From assembly GCA_005408345.1 (NCBI GenBank), contig SEMN01000063.1, positions 1,302,001 through 1,366,000 on the forward strand: a DNA stretch of 64,000 nucleotides, in the 5' to 3' direction. Shown piece by piece: positions 36,901-43,880 of the stretch. Source of the DNA: Macquaria australasica. Lineage: Eukaryota; Chordata; Actinopteri; Centrarchiformes; Percichthyidae. Both the position numbers and the translations under genes were made by a program. Within the stretch, counting starts at the first letter, position 1, and the number at the start of each line of letters is the position of its first letter. The notes beneath the pieces were generated by a model that saw only the letters and a list, made by a program, of their open reading frames with translations, was not told the DNA's origin and did no database searches.

Positions 36901-39900
36901 GACTTCTTTTGCTCTACTACACTCAGTCTATTGTCTCAAACAGAGGTGACTGTATGACAGGTGGTATAAAGTAGTACGCATATAAATGTCAAAAAACAAC
37001 AGATATCTCATATTCCGATATAAAATTACACAGTCTGTCGCGCACTCCTACTCATGATGCTTTCATTGTCATAGAAATAGGCATTAATGGTAATAGGCAT
37101 TGACTGTATAATCTGTTCGGCTATGACAGTTTACACTATTCCACTGTAGTATTTTAGGCTCCCGTTTCTGACCTGACATTCATAGCACCTGTCGAACTTG
37201 ACAGAGTTTTGGTCCTTGTTTTCTTCCACTAACTTGTTCCCAGCTTGCACCACTCCAGCTCTCTTGTCAGATGCCTTAAGTGTTACTATGTATGGAGAAT
37301 CAGCCCAAGTGACATGGTCACCTGTCACATCTCTCTCCCTCTCTCTCTCTCTTTCCTTCTCTCCCCGTGGTGCACCTGTGACTGTTGCCGTGGCAACGGT
37401 AACCTGTTGACTCGTGGGGTTTCTGGTGATGGGGTCAAAATCATCTGCACCTGCAGCTGAGGAGCTGTCTGTCAAGTCAACACCTGCCATCAGACTCTGG
37501 ATGGACTCAGACCCCACCAGACCTCCACAGATATTAGTTTAAAGTTGTTTGAGGATTTTCTGGGCATTTTTCTTTTGCTTTCTTCTTGAATGATGCCTTG
37601 GAGATCTGCCATGACTGCAGACAAGCACTGCCTTTGAAGAATGTGCCTCATGTTATGATATAAAACATCTCCAAAAAGGCTGAAGTGCAAGGAGCGAAAA
37701 AAAGGTGATATTGATCACACAGTTGAACAGCAGAGGAGATTATTGACTGGACAAAGCATATTCAGAGAGGCAGCTGGCCAGTTTTTCACCTTTTTCAGAT
37801 CTGGGCAAAATGATTGTTACACACATTCCCACTTAAAATGAGATCAAGTCAGAGGTTGCAGTGAGACGGCTCTACAGGCACAGCACGATACTGGCTATTT
37901 TACATGATTTCTTTATAGAGGGCCTCATTCAAAATCCCATTGACATTTGTAACAACGCTAATAACTAAAATCCAGCCTTGGACCAGAGCCTTCCTCAATT
38001 GTGTGGCTCGCTTCAAATGTTTAGATAAGGATGGTAGTTTTTTGAAAAAACAACCTAATATTGTTGTTTATTTAATATTTCTGTTTTTTCAATGAACACC
38101 ATTTCCCATAAACCCTATACCTTCGTGGGCGAATTGTCCCAGCTCAACAAAAAGCCATTGGCTAGTCGAGGGGCTAGTTCAGACACGTCTGTAATAACAG
38201 CAGGACAGAGAGGAGCGAACGCTGTAAACATTTTCAGAAGCGACTTTAAAAAGAGCTCTGGTGAATTTTTTTGGATATGGACGATGGCATGAGTACCCGC
38301 GCTACCGTGCTTGTAAATTTTCATGGGAACTGTATTTCTGTGCAGAGCTGTAGTGAATGTCTATTTGTCTCAGAATATGAAATATATAAAGCCCAGGAAC
38401 ACACTTGGCGTCTCCATTTGTGTTTTGTCTATTCTCTACTTGCTGACATCACCTGCTGATCAGGTACAATATTTCCATGCACCAATCAGAACTGAACACC
38501 ACAAGATTGAGAAATAGAGCCTTATGGGCTGTTTGCTTATGTTGCCAGGACGACCCCACTGTCAATCAAATCTGATAAAACTAGTGATGAATCTAATTCC
38601 AATATTCCCTCTTTCAGGTCTGTTTTTGGTCTTCACAAACTCCTGAGAAAAATATCTGGTTCTTCAGCTGCTAAATGCTCCACTATGTCCACCAGCAGGT
38701 CGCTAACTTTGTCTGTCTGCAGTTTGGTGCTGGACAGGTAGCATACCGTGGGTTTATCAGAGCTTTAAGCTGGAAGTGACACTGATGAGAGCGGTGACAC
38801 AGACACCAAAAGTAAAGTTACAGGCCGCAAAACCAAAATAATGAGCCGAAAGAAGTGAAAAGCTGTGTAGCGCTCTGGTGAATTGCAGAGTCAGGTAATA
38901 ATTCTCTGTGGATTCATCACTACGAGTGACCCCTTTCACATACAAGTAAGTCATTTGATCCACTGTGAATATAAAAATATGATTATAGCCGCCTTTAAGA
39001 GCCACTTAACACCGTGTTTTAGCTTGAATACATCACTTTAAATAAAAGACTCTGAGGTACATTAGCATTTTTACGACAGAAAAAATATGTTTCAGCCTTT
39101 CACACAGAAATCCTTGCTTTTCCTCTCTCATTGCCCAATCATTTTCCTTTATCTTATCACTCATCAGCATCGTTTCTCCTCCTGCCTCCCCTATCTTTCC
39201 ATCCCCCCCCCCCCCCCCAACTCTTTCTCTCTCAGTCTCCTTATCCAGCTGTTCTCCTCCCTCCTCTTAACCCCCGCTGCCCTCTCACTCTTTATCTGTC
39301 TCTCTCTCACTCTTAACTCTCTCTCTCTCTCGGTGTGTGTGTACTGACCTGGCCCAGGGCTGATCTGGTTGTCATAGAGGTGGATGTCATCTCCGCAGGC
39401 GATTGGCGAGTCCTGTCCCTCCTCTCGGCCCTCGCTGCCCTCCTCCTGCTCCACCTCCCGCTGCTCTGGGGACACAACAGCACAGGGTCACCTCCTGGAC
39501 CTCAGCGGCTACCAGGCAGGGCAGCAAGCTCACTTTCATCATTATCATCTTCAGCCAAAGTAGCGGCCCAGGAAGTCCAGAAATTCATCAGGTACTTATT
39601 GTGAATTATTTCACCATTCAGCTCGACTTTTAGGGTAAAACACTGTGAAATTATGTTTTTTCTAAAATTGTTAAAAAACAACCATCTATCAAGACAAGTA
39701 TGTCAATTTCCCAGTGTTTTGTTGGTGTCCACAATTCATTTTCAACTACACAATACAATGAACACATTCTTATTCTGAGAGAAGTTTTACTAAAAGAGAT
39801 CTTGTAATTTGTCTTTTTAAAATCCTGTCAGAATAGTGCTAAACAAAAAGTTTAGACAGCGGCAAGATATTAGAAGAAATTATGCTTTTCTGTGATGGCT

Positions 39901-42900
39901 TATCTGATAGGCAGTGAAAAACCCTGCCGCTGTAATAAACATCTCATCTCTCAGAATGTTATGCAAATATTGTTTTAGTGTCACCTGAAGTATGTCACAA
40001 GGAGGCTCACTTGTCAAACACGCACTCAGATTTCACTCCAGTTTTCCTTTTCACGTCATTTCACTAAATACAGTATGATACCTGCAGTCTATTTAAAAAC
40101 AGGCTTTACTATAGGTTTGTTAATTATTTTCATTATCAATTAATCTATTTATTATTTTCTCAGTTAATTAACTAATCATTTGGTCTGTTAAATGTGACCA
40201 AATAGCAAAAATGGCCATCACACGTTACCAGAGCCTATGGTGACAGTTTAGTTTACCATCACAGAAAACCAGGAAATCTTCACACGACAGCCGAAACAAG
40301 TGAATTTTAATCGTGTAATTGTTTCAGTTCTACATATTTGATAATAAGTCCGATTTGGATCTGTATTCAGTGTCAGAAATAAAAGCGTGTAAAAGATCTG
40401 CTTGATCAATCTTCTGTTATTTCTATTATATGCTATTTTTTGTTTTTTACCGTGTGTGTGTATTGTGGCATTATTTATCGGTGGATGTGTACAAATGTGT
40501 GCATATTTACTATGTTGTGTATATGAATAATGTACAGATATGTTATTTTATTCTATTTTTACATCTGGCAAGGTACAACAGATGAGATTTGCCTTTTTCC
40601 CTTTTAGACTAAGTAATTTAGTTTTTCTCTGTTGATCAATGAGCACTGTTCCTGTAAAAAAAAAAAAAAAGAAAATTGATAGTGAGTGAGTGAGAGTTGA
40701 CAGCAGCACACAGATTTTCTGCAATACCTATTCTTACTGATTTACATGGGAAAGATTTATTAATTACTCTAATGCATAAATAACTAAGCAGAGGACCTCT
40801 ACCTCTAAAACAAAATGGCACAAATTGTCAAAGAAAATGGCAGAAATGATGCTGCTTAGTGGTTGTTTTGATATGAAGACAAGTATTTCATGAATCAGCA
40901 GGTAGACAGGTTTTTAGCAGGGTTTGTTGGTGTGTAACGGACAGAATTTTGTATGGTAGAAAGCATCACAGGACCCAGCCTGGAGCCTGGTTGTATGACT
41001 CATCCCATTCTCTCTTCCTGACACAGCAGCCCCTTAAATCCAATCCTACAGTAACTAGTGGGCTCCCAAATATCATCCAGCGATCGGCTTGATGCGACAA
41101 GAACAATATCTCATACTCGTGCTCTTTATCTGCTGACCTTATCTCTGAGGGGGCCCCAATTTCAGTTCATTCAGTTTGTCTTGCATCAGGATCATCCCTC
41201 AGCACTTGACATTATTTGAACCTCGCTGTGTCGTCGCCTTGCCTGCATCCCTCTGTGCCTCAGACTCACCGGCTGGGCTCTGACTTTCAAATCACCTTGG
41301 GAGAGAACAGCGGCTGCAGAGCAGGAGGAACAAATCAACGGTTTTAAAAATGCAATGGTATCAATTTTCAAAAAAGTTTTTTTTAAATGTTTATTACTTA
41401 TTACTATATTTGTAGCTTGGAAATATTCTATTCTATCTTCTTTTTACTTACCAAGCTATGTATTTATTTTTTAATATTAAACTCCAAATATGCAATTCGC
41501 TCTTTAGAATTAGGGCCGATTGTATTCAAAATCGCAATCTGGATTCTTTACACAATGTCATTCGAATAATAAATGGAATCAATCCCGCAGCATTTGAATT
41601 CAGACGAGCTGCGCATGAAGCCAAGCTCCCCCTCAGTAACTGTGACCAGTCAGTCAATACAAGCATGCAACATGTAGAAGGAACGAGGGATGTTTGATAT
41701 GAAAACACTGAATGATTGATGTGTTTCCTTCAAACAGTGTGCAGTGTTCTGCAGCAGCCTTTGAGATGTGACATACAGAAACACTATGCTGGAGCAAACA
41801 GCCACACTAGAGCATGTTTGCATCATTAAAGATGTTTTAAACTTGTATGCTTTGTGTTCTGAGTATTATTCAAAGAAGATACACAACTGCTGCCATTGTT
41901 ACGTTATCTAAGTCTGCAACAAACCATAGCTTTCATGGATAGATTATCGTTCTGATTAATTTGTCTATAAATGCCTGAGATGACATCTTCAAATTTCTTG
42001 TTTTGTCCAACCAGCAGTCCAAAATAGACCTGAAACGATTGTTTGAATGAAAATTTTCTCTTTTTTTTTTTTTTTACAAAAATGCCATACATTTCCTGGT
42101 TTCAGCTTCTCAATTATGAAGATTTTCGTTGTATTATTTGATAGTAAACTAATTAAAGAATATTTTTAGGCTTCCAAAAGATTAGAAGTCAACCAAAATA
42201 AAACATGAAGAATATTTTAAAGTTAGAAAAGTGCAAGTTTAATGAAATGAACTAAATTAAAATGCAAATTGGATGAAGAAATCTCCATGACATAAACATT
42301 AGAGCACTTTTATGAGTAATAAAATCCTTCTAGAGCCATTAAGATGAAGGTTATGTTGGTCTTTCACTGTGCTGGAACTTTCTGGGTTTAAAAACGATGA
42401 CAGCTAAATTACAAGGTTCCCCGCAGTGTTTTAAAGCAGAGACGAGCCACCTTGCCTGAACTAAAGACCACCTCCACAAATAAAAAAATGCATACACATT
42501 CATAAAGTAAGACATTAAGCTTCAGGGAAAACAGCTGAGGTACTATTTCACATGGCAAATTCCATACCGTATATTGTGTGTGGCTATTGTTTAAAAGGAT
42601 CACAAGATAAGGTGAGTCAGGATCAGTGTGGTTTAGCACCTCTGCTAAACAATTTCCTTGGGGAATCCCTGCATTTACTTGCTTCAAAATGCAATATGAG
42701 GAAGCTATGAAGTCTAAGAAAACTCAAGAACAATCCCCTTGATGCATCACTTCAGAAACCGCTATACTGAAAACCTTGTTCACTGCATCCTTGTACCCAT
42801 CAAGGAGATCACACAGGCAAACACTAAATTATTTCCACAGCAATTTGGTAATGATTCCGTTTTGAAATTCCCATTCTGCAAACAACTCTTGCATGTTTGT

Positions 42901-43863
42901 TGTTGTTTTTTTCTGTTTTGTATTCTAAGACAAAAAGAACACGACCCAAAAAATGTGCAGCCATAATCACTCAGTCACTCACAGCTGCTTGCCAATCGCA
43001 CTGAATGAGCACATTAATGGTTGATGTGTCTCGGTGACATATCAACTATTAACACACTAATGAAGAACATAATGGCACAGAAGGCACTGGTACAACAGGA
43101 CCACTTCTACAGTGCAACACGTACAACAAATATTACTTTTCACGTCAACCTGCTCACAGCCTTTGGTCGTCAAGTGCTTTCTGAGAGCATTCGGCTTCCA
43201 GACCAACCTTCACTAATGAACCACTGGGATGATGATGTTGGATAATGCTTACTTGCAAACAATAATGTAATTGCATTTATATCCTGATAAAAGGTTGCCT
43301 AATAAAGACGGTTTTGTTCGGCTGCAGCAGGGGGCCTTCTGTGAATCAGTGTGTTGCAGGAGGGGAATAATTGGCTGGGGGAGACAGGGAGATCCAATGC
43401 AAGCATATTCTGTCCTGACTGCTTGTGCTGCACATACTAATTGGGTGCCTCTCCTTGGCTTGAAGGTAATGAAACTGCCGTTATCATAACAGCCGGAGCA
43501 AAGTTCATTATTTATATCCAAATGCAGTGGAGTGTGAGAGCTGGGAGAGTTTTCCGTGTCTGTGCTGAAGCTCTAATCTTTAATTCACATCTTCCACTAT
43601 GGATATACTGTACAATGCACATTATTGGCGGCATTCAAATAAATAAAAAACATCCCTCTACCTCTTTTCCCATCATGATGAGAGGATTACATTTGTTTGT
43701 GCACACTGCGTCACCAGCTCATGGATCCCTTATTATTGGTTGCTTTGTCTTCCATTGTGGAAAACTGGCTAATATTGAAAATTTAGTGTACAGTGCAGTT
43801 TATATTTCCTGGTGGTGGCTCAGACTCACCCATTTCTTGAAAGAAGTATCCATTCTTGGACAT
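1556..43863 (-). CDS. slc4a11: slc4a11, 12 coding exons, 3' part outside window
   Basis: Multi-exon gene for the SLC4A11 (BTR1/NaBC1) membrane transporter. The join on the minus strand is 43863-43830, 39465-39349, 29243-29200, 26420-26192, 17115-17034, 15579-15456, 10537-10328, 7157-7073, 6091-5966, 4340-4227, 2814-2682, 1629-1556. It totals 1372 nt, or 457 codons plus one base, with all splice sites GT-AG and all phases compatible. Segments I recognise from the vertebrate family include FEEEIRAHRDLDGFL, RPQNWGEN, RTFATLFSD, GQSIGG and STEEVIALFISIAFVVDAVKGT. The family comprises plasma-membrane proteins of corneal endothelium, kidney and other ion-transporting epithelia, reported to carry H+/OH-, NH3/H+ or water. 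In humans, loss causes corneal endothelial dystrophy. The first 310 residues are cytoplasmic and helices start near residue 323. The vertebrate protein is roughly 870-900 residues, so about half is missing to the left. Identity is confident; which teleost paralogue or species is not determined. Confidence 0.95.
1630..2681 (-). other. slc4a11 intron between exons 11 and 12
   Basis: 1.05 kb, AT-rich. I see no coding sequence, clear repeat or RNA gene in it. Confidence 0.85.
2682..2814 (-). CDS. slc4a11: slc4a11 coding exon 11, membrane helix region
   Basis: A 133-nt exon, phase 1 to 2, with acceptor aaccttgcag and donor gtattt. Residues 389-432 start VIRGICDDYNLDFPAFYACI and continue through GLWNCLFLILGGIFNVSLLM to KLFK. 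The hydrophobic stretch 403-428 is a membrane helix. The VIRxICDDYxLDF block is diagnostic for SLC4A11 relative to other SLC4 proteins. Confidence 0.95.
2815..4226 (-). other. slc4a11 intron between exons 10 and 11
   Basis: 1.4 kb. It contains one (AC)n microsatellite at 3412-3438. The minus-strand open frame at 3699-3989 has no recognisable motif and no exon-like borders. Confidence 0.85.
3412..3438. repeat. (AC)13 microsatellite
   Basis: An uninterrupted AC dinucleotide run of 27 bp. Confidence 0.97.
4227..4340 (-). CDS. slc4a11: slc4a11 coding exon 10, TM2-TM3 region
   Basis: A 114-nt exon, phase 1 to 1, with acceptor tgtcctctccgtccag and donor gtaggc. Residues 351-388 include DVRKTIIGQSIGGVIYSLFA and then GSPLVIPLTTAPLAIFIS. 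GQSIGG and the TTAPLA segment sit in the substrate-path half-helix region of the SLC4 core domain. The open frame runs past both splice sites, but the homology stops exactly at them. Confidence 0.95.
4738..5003 (+). mobile_element. Decayed LINE 3' end fragment
   Basis: The sequence begins with a remnant like 'gtgaccaggctttttctgtt' and passes through the stretch that usually precedes the stop of fish LINE ORF2 (Cys/Pro/Leu-rich and degenerate). It ends with aaaagtgctgtataaataa, the typical 3' UTR end of many teleost non-LTR retrotransposons ('gtgctatataaataaa'). No intact reading frame remains. The clade was not assigned. Confidence 0.5.
5367..5541 (+). mobile_element. tRNA-derived SINE
   Basis: It starts ggggcgacccgatagctgag, a tRNA-like head with an A-box-like segment (tagctgagcggttagg) and a degraded B-box region. 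It then has the tail common to percomorph SINEs (ttgctgcacgtcattcccc, cttcctgtctctctccacta, caaataaaggc) and an A-rich 3' end. A weak target-site duplication is possible (tgtatgtctg before, cgtgtgtctg after, 8 of 10 identical). The tRNA head is too damaged to be a functional tRNA gene. Confidence 0.8.
5966..6091 (-). CDS. slc4a11: slc4a11 coding exon 9, first membrane helix
   Basis: A 126-nt exon, phase 1 to 1, with acceptor ttgtctcccctcag and donor gtatga. Residues 309-350 read GIVGSNKTLLKYMTTAIF, then LYIAILLPAIAFGSLNDEST. The hydrophobic run at about residues 323-341 is TM1, and GSLND(E) after it is a signature shared across SLC4 transporters. Confidence 0.95.
6092..7072 (-). other. slc4a11 intron between exons 8 and 9
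   Basis: About 1 kb. I see no recognisable repeat, RNA or coding sequence. Confidence 0.85.
7073..7157 (-). CDS. slc4a11: slc4a11 coding exon 8, pre-TM1 segment
   Basis: An 85-nt exon, phase 0 to 1, with acceptor cccttctgtccacag and donor gtaggc. It encodes CKDFFKAGRGIYEDLCRRLP followed by FYPSDFTD (residues 281-308), matching the family pattern CKDF...G-GI-ED--RR-P-YP-DFTDG. This is the cytoplasmic lead-in to the first membrane helix. Confidence 0.93.
7411..7938. repeat. Segment bounded by near-identical direct repeats
   Basis: The 27-nt string beginning ctattactttc and ending ttgcctgtaggtggca occurs at about 7411-7437 and again at about 7912-7938 with one mismatch. The block between has the feel of a fish interspersed repeat (for example 'gttcattcctatgaaag', 'aatgtaagtctatgggaaa'). 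The family was not identified. Confidence 0.55.
9767..9788. repeat. (GT)11 microsatellite
   Basis: An uninterrupted GT run within intron 7-8. Confidence 0.95.
10328..10537 (-). CDS. slc4a11: slc4a11 coding exon 7, end of cytoplasmic domain and linker
   Basis: A 210-nt exon (70 codons), phase 0 to 0, with acceptor acatgctcctccacag and donor gtgggc. Residues 211-280 open KSTKTAMELGRTFATLFSD, then FRQKLLETKTQEEFKEAL, both near-identical to the family. The following part (about residues 250-280) is hydrophilic and divergent: Thr/Gln/Lys/Pro-rich and ending SHKPLK. That fits the flexible linker before the membrane domain. An internal ATG at residue 217 could mimic an open-frame start, but the exon clearly begins upstream of it. 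Confidence 0.95.
10740..11025 (+). repeat. Dispersed repeat family A, copy 1
   Basis: It aligns over its length to 38575-38866 in the same orientation. Shared blocks include 'ctgctaaatg', 'gtttggtgctgg', 'gctgatgagagcggt' / 'actgatgagagcggt' and 'caaaaccaaa' / 'gaaaaccaaa'. It has no coding capacity. Confidence 0.75.
12030..12500 (+). repeat. Dispersed repeat family B, copy 1
   Basis: It matches the common percomorph interspersed sequence built of recurring phrases such as 'gatggcgctagatgaaaagt', 'caattcatcctgag', 'tttcatggcaat', 'gagacatttcactc' and 'ggggatcaccaaagt'. It is internally semi-repetitive, because the phrases recur two to three times. The second copy is at 34035-34530. Confidence 0.8.
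15456..15579 (-). CDS. slc4a11: slc4a11 coding exon 6
   Basis: A 124-nt exon, phase 2 to 0, with acceptor ctccctctgctccag and donor gtaact (weaker at +4 to +6 than the others). It encodes residues 169-210, including HLQRRHVCISRLERPQNWGE and the strand YVILILAPLKM. The RPQNWGEN block and the CEVR-(F/Y)-VIL strand are hallmarks of the SLC4A11 cytoplasmic domain. Identity to the mammalian exon is very high. Confidence 0.95.
15737..15764. repeat. (AC)14 microsatellite
   Basis: An uninterrupted AC run of 28 bp. Confidence 0.95.
16080..16460 (+). repeat. Dispersed repeat family D, copy 1
   Basis: It contains the 'aggtttggttttgtttaggc' / 'gatcatggtcatggttaaaa' head, then 'acatccatccaccttgacgt', 'cctcctttgctcctgtcac' and 'cacttgaacttaaacac'. 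The same order of blocks recurs at 44350-44600. The plus-strand open frame at 16102-16470 lies entirely in this repeat and is not a gene. Confidence 0.65.
16743..16992 (+). repeat. AT-rich interspersed repeat family C, copy 1
   Basis: Edges 'gcagctaacaaatattttca...cagtcgattatt' and '...caattgatttaattgtttca', with the internal blocks 'cttacatttgagaagtt' and 'atgtagattttggtgttttt'. At least seven more copies or fragments occur in this window. This is a very common teleost family with AATCGATTA-type ends. Confidence 0.75.
17001..17022. repeat. (CA)11 microsatellite next to exon 5
   Basis: A CA run ending 12 bp from the 3' end of exon 5, within the first bases of the intron after the donor. Confidence 0.95.
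17034..17115 (-). CDS. slc4a11: slc4a11 coding exon 5
   Basis: An 82-nt exon, phase 1 to 2, with acceptor cctttcccctgcag and donor gtaagc. With the split first codon it encodes VHLLSETIQGVTATATGIQ and then YQQSWLCI (residues 142-168), a direct match to the conserved HLLSDTIQG and YQQSWLC blocks. A (CA)n tract of about 22 bp sits only 12 bp beyond the exon end, inside the intron just after the donor. Confidence 0.95.
18060..18560 (+). repeat. Polypurine tract with G16 run and (GA)n
   Basis: About 500 bp that is mostly A and G, densest to 18320. It includes a 16-G run at 18099-18114, (GA)n at 18085-18098 and 18140-18157, and GGA repeats at 18157-18172. Open frames here on both strands are low-complexity artefacts. 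Confidence 0.9.
18903..18929. repeat. (AT)n microsatellite
   Basis: A 27-bp perfect alternating AT run. Confidence 0.95.
26192..26420 (-). CDS. slc4a11: slc4a11 coding exon 4, N-terminal cytoplasmic domain
   Basis: A 229-nt exon, phase 0 to 1, with acceptor gatctcttccgcag and donor gtaagc. It encodes residues 66-141. It opens with YVKLMNFEEEIRAHRDLDGF, nearly identical to the family block, and continues with an amphipathic stretch (SILLDETAASLDDVLKRML) and the end motif MLFTDAGA. It forms the core of the cytoplasmic domain that resembles the PTS EIIA/band-3-like fold. The codon count matches the mammalian exon closely. Confidence 0.95.
26421..29199 (-). other. slc4a11 intron between exons 3 and 4
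   Basis: 2.8 kb. It contains a short inverted-repeat element at 28382-28612. The remainder shows no repeats or genes that I recognise. Confidence 0.8.
28382..28612. mobile_element. MITE with 20-bp terminal inverted repeats
   Basis: The left end aaggcctttacataccgggg (28382-28401) and the reverse complement of 28593-28612 (aaggcctttacacaccgggg) match at 19 of 20 positions. The element is about 231 bp, AT-rich inside, with no coding capacity, so it is a non-autonomous DNA transposon. I do not see a clean target-site duplication (the 5-mer gacta occurs just outside each end but is not adjacent on the right), so the superfamily stays open. Confidence 0.8.
29200..29243 (-). CDS. slc4a11: slc4a11 coding exon 3 (44 nt)
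   Basis: A tiny exon with acceptor ttgtttttcctcag and donor gtaagc. With one base from exon 2 it reads DADDSGCVLLNTSRR (residues 51-65), closely matching the SGGCVLLHTSRK segment of the mammalian protein. It ends in phase 0, which fits the next exon exactly. It lies between introns of about 10.1 kb and 2.8 kb. Confidence 0.9.
32040..33310 (-). pseudogene. Decayed non-LTR retrotransposon reverse transcriptase
   Basis: Minus-strand translations in more than one frame recover a LINE reverse transcriptase. GLCQGCPLSLILFFIFMDRI and RISRRSPEEECVQFGDL (32562-33086) correspond to the RT block before the active site. The active-site box appears only after a frame change, as FSDDVVLLASSD. TSKSEAMV follows, and the C-terminal part RIQAAEISFLVRVAW, RELAVEPLLLHVERNKLRWF, GHLIRMPPG is at 32142-32402. 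It lacks its 5' part (endonuclease) and is broken by frameshifts and stops, so it is inactive. It lies in the same orientation as slc4a11. The RT type is common in percomorph genomes; I do not assign a clade. Confidence 0.9.
34035..34530 (+). repeat. Dispersed repeat family B, copy 2
   Basis: This is a longer copy than the one at 12030. It starts with the 'gctaatatcagtctgctaat' / 'agcatgttagcatgctaaca' part and continues through 'ttgcaggtatttggtcataa', 'aattcatcctgaggggaac', 'ggatcaccacactcagtag' and 'tttcatggcaatcaatc'. It ends at 'ttgccatccctagagcc'. Confidence 0.85.
34930..35180 (+). repeat. Dispersed repeat family E, copy 1
   Basis: It aligns with 36440-36690 in the same orientation: 'tcctattgaacatttcagct' / 'tcctatggaatattttaact', 'gcactaaaaa', 'gaatggatcgtttactactg' / 'gaatggatcttttacgactg' and 'ttcacattttctgtctca'. 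It is non-coding. Confidence 0.7.
36440..36690 (+). repeat. Dispersed repeat family E, copy 2
   Basis: The partner of the copy at 34930, with small insertions. It includes a 'ctttcacatacaagta' phrase that recurs at about 38933-38948, so the family may extend there too. Confidence 0.7.
37131..37690 (-). other. Unidentified minus-strand open frames
   Basis: Two overlapping frames. The first (37690-37490) includes MADLQGIIQEESKRKMP and SSNNFKLISVEVWWG. The second, in another frame (37517-37131, 128 codons), includes SLMAGVDLTDSSSAAG, DDFDPITRNP and SVKFDRCYECQ. A (GA)n tract runs through the second frame, giving an ERERER run. The non-repeat composition looks more protein-like than the usual random frames here, and a GT donor-like site (CAG|gtcaga) follows YECQ. 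I cannot name the protein; it could be a dead gene or transposon piece, or chance. Confidence 0.3.
38575..38866 (+). repeat. Dispersed repeat family A, copy 2
   Basis: The partner of 10740-11025, same orientation. The 'gctgctaaatgctccactat' block and the 'ctgatgagagcggtgacac' block are the clearest. Confidence 0.75.
39203..39218. repeat. C16 homopolymer in a pyrimidine-rich tract
   Basis: 16 consecutive C on the plus strand within a C/T-rich stretch at about 39170-39332. In the slc4a11 transcript it is a G-run, beginning about 130 nt after the exon 2 donor. Confidence 0.95.
39349..39465 (-). CDS. slc4a11: slc4a11 coding exon 2, acidic N-terminal segment
   Basis: A 117-nt exon, phase 1 to phase 1, with acceptor ctgttgtgtccccag and donor gtcagt. 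It encodes residues 12-50. Residues 12-31 are strikingly acidic (about 9 Glu/Asp of 20), followed by ACGDDIHLYDNQISPGP. The corresponding mammalian stretch is also acidic but longer and very different in sequence, so this exon is assigned by frame, splice sites and position rather than by homology. The intron just after the donor is purine-rich in the transcript sense, with GA repeats and a 16-G run at 39203-39218. The segment is probably disordered and cytoplasmic. Confidence 0.75.
40110..40332 (+). repeat. AT-rich interspersed repeat family C, copy 2
   Basis: 'ttaattattttcattatcaa' start, 'tcagttaattaactaatcat' and 'tttggtctgttaaatgtgac' interior, 'gtttcagttcta' end. A degenerate copy. Confidence 0.65.
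41914..42170. repeat. AT-rich interspersed repeat family C, rearranged copy
   Basis: The left half (to about 42040) is in plus orientation ('gacatcttcaaatttcttgt', 'tttgtccaaccagcagtcc'). The right half (42075-42170) is the reverse complement of another part of the same element ('aaaaatgccatacatttcct', 'cagcttctcaattatgaag', 'tttgatagtaaact'). Either one copy inverted internally or two copies inserted head to head. Confidence 0.6.
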
Positions 43864-43880
43864 CCCAGAGGGGGGCGCCT
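43830..43880 (-). CDS. slc4a11: slc4a11 coding exon 1 (start codon exon)
   Basis: A 51-nt exon with acceptor ctctcctgcag before 43880 and donor gtgagt after 43830. The ATG at 43863-43861 opens MSKNGYFFQEM, which matches the MSQNGYFED start shared by mammalian SLC4A11 isoforms. The base at -3 is G, a fair Kozak context. It ends in phase 1, as the next exon requires. The 17 nt upstream of the ATG (43880-43864) are in frame and open (A-P-P-S-G). This exon therefore probably also serves as an internal exon of longer isoforms that start further upstream, as in mammals. It is too short to be found as an open frame and was located from the motif and splice sites. Confidence 0.85.
43864..43880 (-). 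other. slc4a11: slc4a11 5' UTR part or in-frame N-terminal extension
   Basis: 17 nt between the acceptor and the start codon. Read in the gene's frame it is open (Ala-Pro-Pro-Ser-Gly before Met) and starts in phase 1. It is UTR if translation starts at 43863, or coding in a longer isoform that begins in an upstream exon. Confidence 0.6.

Larger units (their letters stand above)
29244..39348 (-). other. slc4a11 intron between exons 2 and 3
   Basis: 10.1 kb, the largest intron in the window. It contains an incomplete LINE on the gene's strand (32040-33310), family B (34035-34530), family E copies (34930-35180, 36440-36690), family A (38575-38866) and an unexplained island of minus-strand open frames (37131-37690). 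It ends in a pyrimidine-rich stretch with a 16-C run at 39203-39218, close to the exon 2 donor. The segment 29.3-32 kb looks unique and non-coding. Confidence 0.8.
39466..43829 (-). other. slc4a11 intron between exons 1 and 2
   Basis: 4.4 kb. It carries family C copies at 40110-40332 and 41914-42170, a poly-A run near 40658 and a poly-T run near 42061. The remaining sequence is AT-rich and shows no genes. Confidence 0.75.

Noticed and set aside
37170..37200. CAG|gtcaga after YECQ as a missing slc4a11 exon end
   Set aside because: The frame would leave phase 0, but the gap between exons 2 and 3 needs a phase 1-to-1 exon, and the peptide does not resemble SLC4A11.
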